Positions 31,747 to 42,801 of a stretch of 64,000 bases of DNA are shown here, in pieces. Both the position numbers and the translations under genes were made by a program. The stretch comes from Posidonia oceanica (lineage: Eukaryota; Streptophyta; Magnoliopsida; Alismatales; Posidoniaceae): positions 19,176,001-19,240,000 of the forward strand of contig JAZBRS010000049.1 of NCBI GenBank assembly GCA_037176725.1. Direction: 5' to 3'. The notes under the pieces are model-generated. The model was not told the origin of the DNA. It made no database searches and saw nothing but the letters and a program-made list of their open reading frames with translations. Positions within the stretch are counted from its first letter, which is position 1. Every line of letters starts with the position of its first letter.

Positions 31747-33654
31747 TGAGGAAGAGCTGCCGGTACGCGTGCTGGAATTTTTGAATTCAACGGCGTCGCA
31801 CTGCAGCTGAAAGGAGACGGATGCCGGCGAGACGACGGGCATTGAATGCCTCCCGGAAATGGTGCTGAGACAGGAGAGAGCGGCGAGCTGCTGTAGATGA
31901 AAGGATGGAGGACTTTGAATTCGAAAAAGGAGGAGGGAAGGCTGTTGCTCGCCGCGGGAGAGAGTTGCAGAGAATCTGCGGAAGGGGCAGGAGGAAGAAG
32001 AAGGAGCGTGGGCCGAACTGCTGCGGGCCGAGAAAAAGGAGAAAGAAAAAAAAAATAAAGGAAAAAGGAAAATGGGCCGACGGGTCCAGTAAGGAAAAGG
32101 AAGAAAGAAAAAGGGAAGGAAGAAAGAAAGAAAGGGTAGAATGGGGAAATAAAATTAGTAAAAATGAACTAAAAATAAATAAAAATACTAGAAAGGTTGT
32201 GATGTGAATTAGGGTTTTAATTACATTTTTTAATGGCCATTTTGGGTTGATTAATGTGTTTTGGGCTTGATTAGGGTTTTAGGGTTTTGGTTTTGCTTTT
32301 AATTGGTTTTCACTTGATTAAATGTTTGTTAAACCTTGTTTTAAATTGTTTTAAAAATTGTATTTCCCTTGTTGGACACTTAGGATATTGATTAGGATTA
32401 TTTAGAATTTATTTTTGTATTAACCAAGATTGGTTTTAGGTTTTTAAGTCTTAGTCTTCTTAGGGTTTTTTCTTTCTTAAGTCTTTTAAATTATGCTTTG
32501 ATTTTTACTTGTTGATTTTTCTTGAAGTTTCTAGTTAGATTTTTCTGGTTTGATAGGGTGTTTTTAAATCTTTTAAACGTGTTTTTCTTTTCCTTTTAAT
32601 TAAGTTTTTAATTTGCTTTTTCTTATGTTTATTGGGTTAAGTCTTTTTGCTTCTTTAATTATTTGTTTTAGTGCTTGATTTTTAATTCTTCTTATTAGGG
32701 TTTGTTTTTTAATTCTTTTGACGGCGTTTTTACTTTTGGTGGGTTTTGATTTTATTTTAGTTTTTTCCTTGATTTTTCAGTGTTTTCTTTTGATTTGTTT
32801 TGCATTTTTTAGCTTACATGCTTGGTTTTCCTTTTAGTTTGATTTAGTTAAGTTTAGGTTTTTAATTGCTTGTTTAATGTTTTTTAATTGTTTTTCTTAG
32901 GGTTTTGATTTGTTTCTTTTATATTTTGGGGTTATACAGATTTTTAGGGGTTTTCCTGGATTTTTGCAAAAGAGAGAAAAGGAAAGGAGAAGGAAGAAGG
33001 AAAAGGGGAGAAGAGGGAAATAAAAGGAAAAGAGATAGGTTGGAGAGAAATGATTTGTAAAATTCAGGAAAAAGGCTAAAAATAAAGTAAAAATAGGAAT
33101 AAGGTAGAGAAGGGATAGAAGTACCAAGGGGGCCCATAGCCAAGCCAGAAAAGGGGCAAAAGGGGATGAAAAGAGAGATGATAATTAGGAGAGAGAGAGG
33201 AGAGAGAAAATGATAATCCCGGAGAGAGAAAAGGATAATTTGGATGAAAGGGGGTCTTAAGAGTCTTGGAATGGGGTGAAAACTGGTGAGTGGGTAGTCT
33301 AGGGTTTGAGGTGTTGGTCCTGAAGTTTTGGTTTGATTCTAAGAAAGGTTTTGGAGGGGTTTCAAGGTGTAGAAAAAGGGGAGTTTTGCCTAGGTTTTCT
33401 AGGGTTTTTGGGAATGGTCCAGGTTTGGAAATTTCTAGGTTCTTGGGTAGGCTTGTTAAGTGAGTGTTGGTGGGTTTTCCTATGGGTTTTGGTTAGGTTT
33501 TGAGCTTGGGAAGAGGGGTAAAGGCTTAGGTCAAGATGGGCTGATTTTGGAGGGTAAAGAAGAGGATTAGGGTTTGGTTTTGGGTTAGGTTTGAGTCCAG
33601 CAATCACCAGGAGGGCTCCAAGTGGTCCAAGCCTGCCAAGATGGGGTGTCAATA

Positions 33655-35180
33655 GACTTATCAAAGCAGACAGAAACCAGGATTGATAAGTACTAGACTT
33701 ATCAAAGCGGACAGAAACTAGGATTGATAAGTACTAGACTTATCAAAGTGGACAGAAACTAGGATTGATAAGTACTAGACTTACCAAAGCGGACAGAAAC
33801 CAGGATTGATAAGTACTAGACTTATCAAAGCGGATAGAAACCAAGATTGATAAGTACTAGACTTATCAAAGTAGACAGCGGACAGAAACCAGGATTGATA
33901 AGTACTAGACTTATCAAAGTGGACAGCGGACAGAAATCAGGATTGATAAGTACTAGACTTATCAATGTGGACAGAAACTAGGATTGGTAAGTACTAGGCT
34001 TATCAAAGCAGACAGAGACCAGGATTGATAAGTACTAGACTTATCAAAGCGGACAGAAACCAGGATTGATAAGTACTAGACTTATCAAAGCGGACAGAAA
34101 CCATGATTGATAGGTACTAGACTTATCAAAGCGGACAGAAACAACGATTGATAAGTACTAGACTTATCAAAGCGAACAGCGGACAGAAACCAGGATTGAT
34201 AAGTACTAGACTTATTAAAGCGGACAGAAACCAGGATTGATAAGTACTTGACTTATCAAAGCGGACAGCGGACAGAAACCAGGATTGATAAGTACTACAC
34301 TTATCAAAGCGGACAGAAACCAGGATTGATAAGTACTACACTTATCAAAGTGGACAGAAACCAGGGTTGATAAGTACTACACTTATCAAAGTGGACAGAA
34401 ACCAGGATTGATACGTACTAGACTTATCAAAGCGGATAGAAACCAAGATTGATAAGTACTAGACTTATCAAAGCGGACAGAAACCAGGATTGATAAGTAC
34501 TAGACTTAGCAAAGCGGACAGCGGACAGAAACCAGGATTGATAAGTACTAGACTTATCAAAGCGGACAGAAACCAGGATTGATAAGTACTAAACTTATCA
34601 AAGCGGACAGAAACGAAGATTGATAAGTACTAGACTTATCAAAGTAGACAGCGGATAGAAACCAGGATTGATAAGTACTAGACTTATCAAAGTGGACAGT
34701 GGACAGAAACCAGGATTGATAAGTATTAGACTTATCAAAGCAGATAGCGGACAGAAACTTGGATTGATAAGTACTAGACTTATCAAGGTAGATAGCGGAC
34801 AGAAACCAGGATTGATATGTACTAGACTTATCAAAGCGGACAGAAACTCGGATTGATAAGTACTAGACTTATCAAAGCGGATAGCAGACAGAAACCAGGA
34901 TTGATAAGTACTAGACTTATCAAAGCGGACAGAAACCAAGATTGATAAGTACTAGACTTATCAAAGTGGACAGAAACCAGGGTTGTAAGTACTAGACTTA
35001 TCGAAGCGGACAAAAACCAGGATTGATAAATACTAAACTTATCAAAGTGGATAGAAACCAGGATTGATAAGTACTAGACTTATCAAAGCAAACAGAAACC
35101 AGGATTGATAAGTACTAGACTTATCAAAGCGGACAGAAACCAAGATTGATAAGTACTAGACTTATCAAAGCGGATAGAAA
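33655..35180. repeat. 41-bp hairpin satellite in the 3' region of element C
   Basis: About 35 tandem copies of a 41-bp unit (ACTAGACTTATCAAAGCGGA, then CAGAAACCAGGATTGATAAGT), some with an extra 7-bp CAGCGGA. ACTTATCAA and TTGATAAGT in each unit form a 9-bp inverted repeat. Its place, next to sequence matching the A2 region downstream of the extra ORF, shows that it is a 3' UTR array of an LTR element. Frames through it give meaningless repetitive peptides. Confidence 0.88.
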
Positions 35181-35573
35181 AGCTGATAGGTGATAGGTTT
35201 TGGACCCACTGACTGTGGAAGGGTAACTGATAAGTTTCGGACTTATCGACCACAAAGGATTAGAATGTGATAAGTTTCAGACTTATCGACTGCACAGTGT
35301 ATAGGGGCACCAAAATCCGAAGGTGGAGCAAGAAAACTGATGGGCCTGCGACAGTTAGGCATGTCAACCTGGATGCAACTGGAGATGTGATACCATGGGG
35401 TAGCAAGAAAAGATGCCCATGGCATCGAAAAGCGATAGACAAAACTGACGCACTTGTCAAACAAGTAGTTAGGGTTACCAGCCCGGGCAGAGATCCGGCC
35501 GGGTGCGCTTGGTGGCTTTATTCGTCTTGACGGTGCATTTGCAGAGATTCTGGCATCCAAGTGGAATGCAGGG
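35181..35573 (-). mobile_element. Element C 3' UTR fragment, left of the B insertion
   Basis: Two GATAAGTTTCGGACTTATC-type hairpins (about 35230-35290), then sequence that follows A2 14140-14280 (GGCATCGAAAAGC, ACTTGTCAAACAAGTAGTT, ACCAGCCCG). Ends at the B target site CAGGG. No ORF. Confidence 0.7.
35569..35573. repeat. Target site duplication of B, left
   Basis: CAGGG directly before the 5' LTR; its partner is at 59998-60002. Confidence 0.9.
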
Positions 35574-36941
35574 TGTTGACACCCCATCTTGATAGGCTTG
35601 GACCATTTGGAGCCTTCCTGGTGATTGCTGGACTCAAACCTAACCCAAAACCAAACCCTAATCCTCTTCTTTACCCTCCAAAATCAGCCCATCTTGACCT
35701 AAGCCTTTACCCCTCTTCCCAAGCTCAAAACCTAGCCAAAATCCATAGGAAAACCCACCAACACCCACTTAACAAGCCTACCCAAGAACCTAGAAATTTC
35801 CAAACCTAGACCATTCCCAAAAACCTTAGAGAACTTAGGTGAAACTCTCCTTTTTCTACACCTTGAAACCCCTCCAAAACCTTCTTAGAATCAAACCAAA
35901 ACTTCAGGACCAACACCTCAAACCCTAGACTACCCACTCACCAATTTTCACCTCATTCCAAGACCCTTAAGACCCCCTTTCATCCAAATTATCCTTTTCT
36001 CTCTCCGGGATTATCATTTTCTCTCTCCTCTCTCTCTCCTAATTATCATCTCTCTTTTCATCCCCTTCTTGCCCTTTTTCTGGCCTGGCTTTGGGCCCTC
36101 TTTGTACTTCTATCCCTTCTCTATCTTATTCCTATTTTTACTTTATTTTTAGCTTTTTTCCTGAATTTTAAAAATCATTTCTCTCCAACCTATCTCTTTT
36201 CCTTTTATTTCCCTCTTTTTCCCTTTTCCTTCTTCCTTCTCTTTTCCTTTGCCTTCTCTCGCAAAAATCCATGAAAACCCCTAAAAATCTGTAAAACCCC
36301 AAAATATAAAAGAAACAAATCAGAACCCTAAGAAAAACAACTAAAAAATATTAAACAAGCAATTAAAAACCTAAACTTGACTAAATCAAACTAAAAGGAA
36401 AACCAAGCATGTAACCTAAAAAATGCAAAACAAATCAAAAGAAAACACTGAAAAATCAAGGAAAAAACTAAAATAAAACCAAAACCTACCAAAAGTAAAA
36501 ACCCCATCAAAAGAATTAAAAAACAAACCCTAAAAAGAAGAATTAAAAAACAAACACCAAAACAAGTAATTAAAGAAACAAAGAGACTTAACCTAACAAA
36601 CCTAAGAAAAAAACAAATTAAAAACTTAATTAAAAGGAAAAGAAAAACACATCTAAAAGACTTAAAAACACCCTATCAAACCAGAAAAATCTAACTAAAA
36701 ACTCCAAGAAAAATCAACAAATAAAAGTCAAAGCATAATTTAAAAGACTTAAGAAAGAAAAAACCCTAAGAAGACTAAGACTTAAAAACCTAAAACCAAT
36801 CCTGATTAATACGAAAATAAATCCTAAAAAATCCTAATCAATGTCCTGAGTATCTAACAAGGGAAACACAATTTTTAAAACAATTTAAAACAAGGTTTAA
36901 CAAACATTTAATCAAGTGAAAACCAATTAAAAGCAAAACCA

Positions 36942-37197
36942 AAACCCTAAAACCCTAATCAAGCCCAAAACACATTAATCAACCCAAAATGGCCATTAAA
37001 AAATTTAATTAAAACCCTAATTTACATCACAACCTTTCTAGTATTTTTATTTATTTTTAGTTCATTTTTACTAATTTTATTTCCCCATTCTACCCTCTCT
37101 TCTTTCTTACTTCTCTTTTTCTTTCTTTCCTTTCCTTACTGGGCCCAATCCAGCCCGTTTTCCTTTTTTTCTTTTATTTCTTTTTTCCTTCGGCCCA
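36942..37197 (+). promoter_or_regulatory. Telo-box / site II cluster in the B 5' LTR
   Basis: Three AAACCCTAA motifs (36942, 36950, 37012) followed by TGGGCC at 37140 and GGCCCA at 37192, all 270-520 bp upstream of the TATA box. The arrangement parallels the A LTRs. Transcription-factor use is inference. Confidence 0.45.
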
Positions 37198-37462
37198 CGG
37201 TCCGACCCAGCGCTCCTTCCTCTTCCTTCTTCTTCCTCGCGCGTCCACCGGCTTTCTCCCGCGAGCTGCTGCAGTGCTCCCTCCACCATTTGAATTTCAA
37301 GCCTCCATCAGATCAGCAACAGCAGCTCGCCGCTCCTCTCTTCTCTCAGCACCAATTCCGGGAGGCATTCAATGCCCGTCGTCTCGCCGGCACCCATCTC
37401 CTCAGCTGCAGTGGCCGCCGCTGATTTCAAAATTCCCAGCGCGCGCACCGGCAGCTCCTCCG

Positions 37463-37470
37463 GATATAAG
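37463..37470 (+). promoter_or_regulatory. TATA box of the B 5' LTR
   Basis: GATATAAG about 1.9 kb into the LTR, at the same offset as TATAAA in the A LTRs, followed by an AG/CT-rich leader. Start expected near 37495. Confidence 0.5.
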
Positions 37471-40400
37471 CCTCCAGTCATCTCCTCCTTCCTTCGGTTT
37501 TGGACGATCCAGAGAGAGAGCGAGCGATCAGAAAAACCTGAGAGAGCGGAGAGAAACCAGAATTCAGAGCCTTCTCCCCACCTGTGCGACCTCTTCCTTC
37601 TCCTCTTCATCTTCCAATTCCAGAGAGAAGAGAGAGCAGAAGAGAGAGCCTGAGAGAGTCTTCAGCATCCTGGAGAGAAACCAGAATCCTAGAGCATTTT
37701 CCCCACCCAATCCTCTTCTTTTCCCTCTGAATTCCCCAACAGAACTCCCTCTCCCTTCTCCAGCAAACCATTCCCCTTCCAAGCCTCAATTTCTCTCCCA
37801 ATTGCTCCCCCAAGTTCACCCAGAAACCCAGCAATCCCTTCCCACCATTTCCCGGCCATTCCACCACAGAAACCATCCCAAATCACCCTCAAATCACCTG
37901 AAACTCCAACAGTGAACCCAACACAACCCACTCCAGAATTCCCTTCACTCCTGCCCACTGAACTCTCCCAAACTCCACCCGGATAATCCCCTGATCTCTA
38001 CCTTCCCGAAACACTTAGCCTTCAGCCTTCTCCTCCATCACAGACCGAAATCTCCACAACAAACACTTACCCCTCCTCCGGACCAGAAACCGACCCAACC
38101 TGCAAACTCCTTCCACAGCCTCCAGAACGGCAAACCAACCATCCAGAATCGCTCACCTGACCTCCAGCAACCCCCCGGAGGGTCCCATCCAGCCTGAGAT
38201 GCAGCAAACATCCCCCCCGACCTCCGGCCATCTGTCTGAACCCACAAAGTGCCAAACCGCTGCCTGAGCCCTGAAGCTTCCGTCCGATTGTCTGGGAAGT
38301 ACCGGAAGATCGCCCTGAAGCAGCTCCAGCCCTCGCGAGCAGCTGGCGACGCCCGCATCGACCGGACGACCCCCACCGGCCACCTCCGGAACTGCTGAGG
38401 TCGGGAGCACGTTCCAGACGCGGAGCCAGGTATTTCTTCACTCCCTTAGTCTCCTTTTCTTCCCGTGCTGCTTCTCCGCCCCTTAGAAATAGGATTTCGG
38501 CCCTCCTGCTCCGTTTGCCAGCTCCAGTCAGATCATCTTCTCCGGCGAGCTCTTCCGGCCTTCACGTCGCTCCGGGCAGCAGAACGCAGCTCCGGTGGTT
38601 GCCTCAGGTCCGCATGGGTCTAAGGAACGTCCTCTGGCCCTTAGAACGCAGCGTCACTGCGTCCATCGGCCGGACGAAGCTTCTGAAGCTCTGCAGACCT
38701 CCGGCGAGCGCTCAGATGCGTTCCAGGCCGCATCGCCCCCTGCCGACCGTCGCCCTGCCTCCGTCAGCTCCAGGACCACCGCCTCCGCCGATCAGCGCCC
38801 CCACAGCCTCCCTGTGCCGGCGGTCGCGAGCTCTGGTAGCTCACTGCTACAGTGCCAGCCACCGCCGGCCATTACTGTTCATTTATTTTCCTGTTAATAT
38901 AGTTTTAGGTGTAAATATTGCAGATCTGGTTTAAGTTTTTTAATTTTTGCGTTTCAGTCCTCTGTCCATTTAATATGCTTAGTTTTTAATTAAAAACCAT
39001 GCTAAATTGCTGCTTTTATCCCTGCTTTTCAGTATTTTCTTTCCAGTCCTTTTACTGTGCTGTGCTGTTGTAACTTTTTGCATTTTAGCCCCTCTGTTTT
39101 TTATTTTTGCATATAAGTCCTGCCCTAAATCAGTTCATTTAATTGCATGCATTTTACCATATGAAATTGCATTCTGCATCCCTGCATGTTTCTGATTTTA
39201 CCTTTAGGTCCATGCACTGTAGTAACTTAGGTTTTATTTTTAATTTTTGCATACTGCATTGCATATTTTGCCTCCTATTTTTGCACATTTGCATTTAGGT
39301 CCATTTTAAATGGACAGTAACCATTTGCATGCATTTTTGCTTATTGCATTGCATTTTGGCCCCTGTTTTTCCAAAAATTGCACATCAGTCCTGTCTACTG
39401 ATTTCAGAGCATGTTTACCATATAAAATTGCATATTTGACCCCTGCATGATTCAAAAATCACACATAGGTCCTTGCATCTTTTGAAAACCATGTAAAAAG
39501 ACTGTTTTGCCCCTAAAGTTGCATCTTAGCTCCTATGCTTACAAAATTGCATGTAGACCCTCCACTTGCATTTCCAGACTCCTCAGAACCCTGTTTTCTG
39601 GAAAATTTGCACTTTAGACCCCAGTTTTTTCCAAAATTGCACTCTGATTTCTTTTTGTTTTCAAAACTTCTTCCAATGCATACCCTCTTTTCAAATAAGC
39701 TTTCTGAACCCAGTCTTTTGCAAAATAACCCTCTGCCCTCTCCTGTTTTCAAAACCCTCCTCTGTGGACCCCATCTTTTGTGAAAATTTGCATTTTAGCC
39801 CCTTTTCTTTTCCAAAAATGCTTTTGAACTCCTGTCTTTTCCAAGTTTGTTCCCCTTGTTTCATCTTGCTTGTGCATGCATTCTGCATTCATTTAGCCTT
39901 GCATTTTAGCATCCTTTTGCACACACTAAGCACTTTTAGCTCCCCTTCACTTGGGAGGACCTTTTACACACCCCTAGGACCTTCTGAACACCTAGATCTG
40001 CTCTTCTCCCCTGTTCTGGCCTTCCTGCCTTGGAGCTGCGATATCCTCCGATCCGGCCGTTGGATCTTCTCAAGTAAGCTGCCCAGGCGACCGCAGCGAA
40101 GTGCTCTTCAGCATGGACCAAGCAGATGTCAGATCAGGCTCCCCGATTTCCAGGTATGTCCTCCTGAACTCTTGCATTGCATTCATTTGCATGCCATTTG
40201 CATAGTTTTCCTCGTTTTCGATTTCTGTTTCTTTGAGCATGTAGAATAGGACCTCCCCTTTCTGCTTGGCAACTTAGATCTCCGTTTCGCGTTTCCCCAT
40301 GTGTTTTGTGTTGAGTCTTCCCTGGATTTACCACTTAATGCGACTTTCTTCCCCCTTTTTCACGATCCGATCGCATCGCGAGCTTTGGGTAGCATGCGAG

Positions 40401-40616
40401 ACACACCATGGAACGGTTTAGTGGGAAATGGTCGCAAAAGAGGTGGTAATCCCCCCGTTTGCTCACTCTCCCCTTTGTAGGTTTTCACACCTACTCTGTG
40501 TGGCCCCGAACAGCGCCTGTTCTCACACATGCGCTGTTCTGCTTCTCCTTTTTCTGCTTCTAATCTTTTCCTTGCATTTGCATTCGCACAGCTTTTCCAA
40601 GGTTTTATCTCGCAGC

Positions 40617-40830
40617 TTTTGGCACCGTTTTGCGTGCCTGCTCTCATTTTGGCACCGTTTTGCGTGCCTGCTTTGTCTTTCACGTCGTTTTGCGCGCTCG
40701 CCCTGTTTTTGGCACAGTTTTGCGTGCCCGTCATCGTCTTTTGCACCGATTTGCGTGCCACCTTGCTTTCTCGTCCGTTTTGCGTGCCGACCTTGTCTTT
40801 TTACACCGTTTTGCATGCTTTACGCCGTTT
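40617..40830 (+). repeat. 30-bp minisatellite in U5 (B 5' LTR)
   Basis: GGCACCGTTTTGCGTGCC-based units, one fewer than in the 3' LTR copy at 59112-59345. Confidence 0.75.
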
Positions 40831-41474
40831 TCCCTTGCATGTCGATCGCATTGCATGGTTTTGCCGTTGTTTTGCTTTTTCGCTTGCATTTGCATATAGG
40901 GCTGTGATGCTTACTGCCTGGAGTTCTCACGAGCCAGGTTTCGCCCGGTTCGGAACACAGACAGCGTAGCTGAGCACTTAGATAGCACGTTTGCTTCCTT
41001 GCCTTGCATTTCTCCTCTTAGAGCACACCTTGAGCATTCATTTAGGCATTCATAGGCACATAGGCATTCAATTTTGCATTTCCCTGCGTATGCGAGCGTA
41101 AGCCTAGAAAGACCGATTCTCGGGCGTGTCGGGGGTGCCTAACACCTTCCCCGCACGTAACAGGAGTCCTTGCCCTGTCTTTTGGCCCGCAATGACCATA
41201 CTGCCCTTATCCTAGGCTAGAGTCATCTCATTTGCATATATTTGCATTTGTTTCCTTTGCATTGCTTTGCTTTGCATTCCTTGCTTGGTTTTGCATGTTA
41301 ATTCACGCATTTCCCCCCGATTTTCCTTGTCTCCCGTTAATAGACATGGTGGCGACTCTGATTTGTCTTATCTTTCTCTTTTCTCCTCGATTTTAAGCAT
41401 TTTCGAGTCGAGCCTCTTCCTCGGATCCAATCGCCGCTAAATAGCGAGCCTGATTCCGATCGGGATCACTACAG

Positions 41475-41492
41475 TGGCGACTTTGCTGGGGA
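41475..41492 (+). promoter_or_regulatory. Primer binding site of B
   Basis: TGGCGACTTTGCTGGGGA, one base after the LTR; a single C-to-T difference from the A version. Confidence 0.8.
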
Positions 41493-42801
41493 CTTAGACT
41501 CTGGCTTTCGTTCCTGGCTTTTCCGCTCGCCTGTTTTGCAGCCTTGTCTGCCTTATGTGCCTTCTTTGCCTGTTTTGCTCGCTTTTCTGTGCAAACTCCT
41601 AGAAAGTCGCTTTGTGGCTACTTTGCTTAGGTTTTGCATCTCTTTCGTCTCAGTTTGCGCTCCCTTTCGCTTGGCTTTGCTTCTCTGCTTGTTTATTTAC
41701 TTATTGTCTTGCTTATGCTCTTACTTCCTTTACAGCTTACTTGTCTTTATTTTCCTTGCCTTACTTGCTTATTACTACTTTAGTTATCGCACATTGCATG
41801 TCTACATACTTGTTTGGCAACAATACATGCTTTTTGAATCTTGAATGCTTCTTTTACACCTTTGCTATGTCACTACGCACGCACATGCCTTGCATACATG
41901 CCTTTTGACTTGATGAATGTTTTTCTTCACCATTATGATCACAAACACCTGCACATGCCATGCACTTGCCTTTTGCTGTGTTGTATGATTGTCTGCCTGC
42001 CATGCTTGACTGATTTTCTTCCCTTTCGCACATGCCATGCCTAGGATAGTAGAGACTTGTCTGCTCTCCCCAGGGTTAACTAAAAACCGCAAGTAAAAAG
42101 AACTCCTAGGAGCAACTAGAGACTCTGAACAATCCTTCACTCCCTCTGGTTAATAAAATGCGCAAGATAAAAGACTTTAAGCATTCGCATAAGCATCATA
42201 TAGGGCATGCATTCTTCTCATTTGAGTCCACCTATTAGTCTGCGAAGGACGGTCCCGGCTTCTTGTTCCACCGCTTTGGGCGTGGCACGAGTTAGTCGGT
42301 CTGTCCCCTCCTTGTCCAGGGGTCGTGTTGGTGTTAGTAGAGGGTACCACCCACGCTTTGGCGGGGTAGAGGCCACCAACGCACCACCCTGTCATTTCCT
42401 GAGCTTTGGGCCGGGAGTTAGACAGGGGACCTACTTTTTCTGACCTGAGTCGGTGACCCGTACACCCAGGGATACCCGGAGTAGACAACCTTGCTAGGAA
42501 ACACTAGTTAGGTGAGGGGGGCATACTAGAAAGCATGCATATCATTCATGCCATTTAACTAACTCATTTACATTCATCTTTTAGTTTCTAACCCCTAATT
42601 TCCTTCTGTTGTGTCAGCGTGATCGGTAAGTGAGTTTCCCTTTGCCAGAGCTCGAGTACCGACCCTCGTTGACACCCCTTGTGCGACTTCATTCGCGACC
42701 ATTCCCCCTCTGAGCTATCCACATTTGTGACGATAGCTCCTCTTAGGACTCACCGCTTAAACACTCGTCGCAGCCCTATTCTCACGCGATCTAGGTCAGC
42801 A
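41493..42801 (+). other. Untranslated leader of B
   Basis: About 1.3 kb without a credible ORF. It includes the conserved block (about 42210-42530) shared with both A copies. As in A, no additional ORF precedes gag. Confidence 0.5.

Larger units (their letters stand above)
5681..33654 (-). mobile_element. Element A2: Tat-type Ty3/gypsy LTR retrotransposon, both LTRs present
   Basis: Minus-strand element of about 28.0 kb: 5' LTR 33654-27724, PBS, leader, gag, protease, RT-RNase H-integrase, a downstream extra ORF, repeat-rich 3' UTR, polypurine tract and 3' LTR 11613-5681. The domain order PR-RT-RH-INT is that of Ty3/gypsy; a second RNase H after a degenerate first one, plus very long LTRs and 3' UTR tandem repeats, are Tat-lineage (Ogre/Retand/Tat) traits. 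There is no extra ORF before gag as in Ogre, so I do not assign the sub-lineage. Gag and protease are broken; pol and the extra ORF are open. The 3' LTR doubles as the 5' LTR of A1. The outer flank at 33655-33659 is GACTT; the matching duplication would lie left of the window. Confidence 0.9.
27724..33654 (-). repeat. 5' LTR of element A2, 5931 bp
   Basis: Nearly identical to the central LTR. Its outer end reads TATTGACACCCC on the minus strand where the other copies read TGTTGACACCCC, a single change that destroys the terminal TG. The inner end is CGCTACA, one base from the PBS. Directly outside lies the 41-bp satellite of element C, with no polypurine tract, which shows that this is the outer edge of an insertion. 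Confidence 0.9.
35574..41473 (+). repeat. 5' LTR of B, 5900 bp
   Basis: TGTTGACACCCC...GATCACTACA. Telo-boxes AAACCCTAA at 35653-35661, 36942-36950, 36950-36958 and 37012-37020; TGGGCC/GGCCCA at 37140-37145 and 37192-37197; TATA-like GATATAAG at 37463-37470; splice-donor-like CAG/GTATTT near 38429 and CAG/GTATGT at 40154. About 30 bp shorter than the 3' LTR, mostly because one U5 minisatellite unit is missing near 40815. Confidence 0.93.

Noticed and set aside
33655..35180. CRISPR-like array
   Set aside because: Direct head-to-tail 41-bp tandem repeats without unique spacers, in a plant retrotransposon; it is a satellite.
37274..37915. 213-codon Ser/Pro-rich frame around the B LTR promoter
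   Set aside because: Not kept in the second B LTR (the frame ends early at 56047) and absent from the A LTRs; pyrimidine-rich leader sequence.
39566..40249. 227-codon Phe/Cys-rich frame in both B LTRs (also at 58061-58744)
   Set aside because: Open in both B LTRs only because they are near-identical; it overlaps the degenerate box array and the splice-donor-like site and has no homologue in the A LTR.
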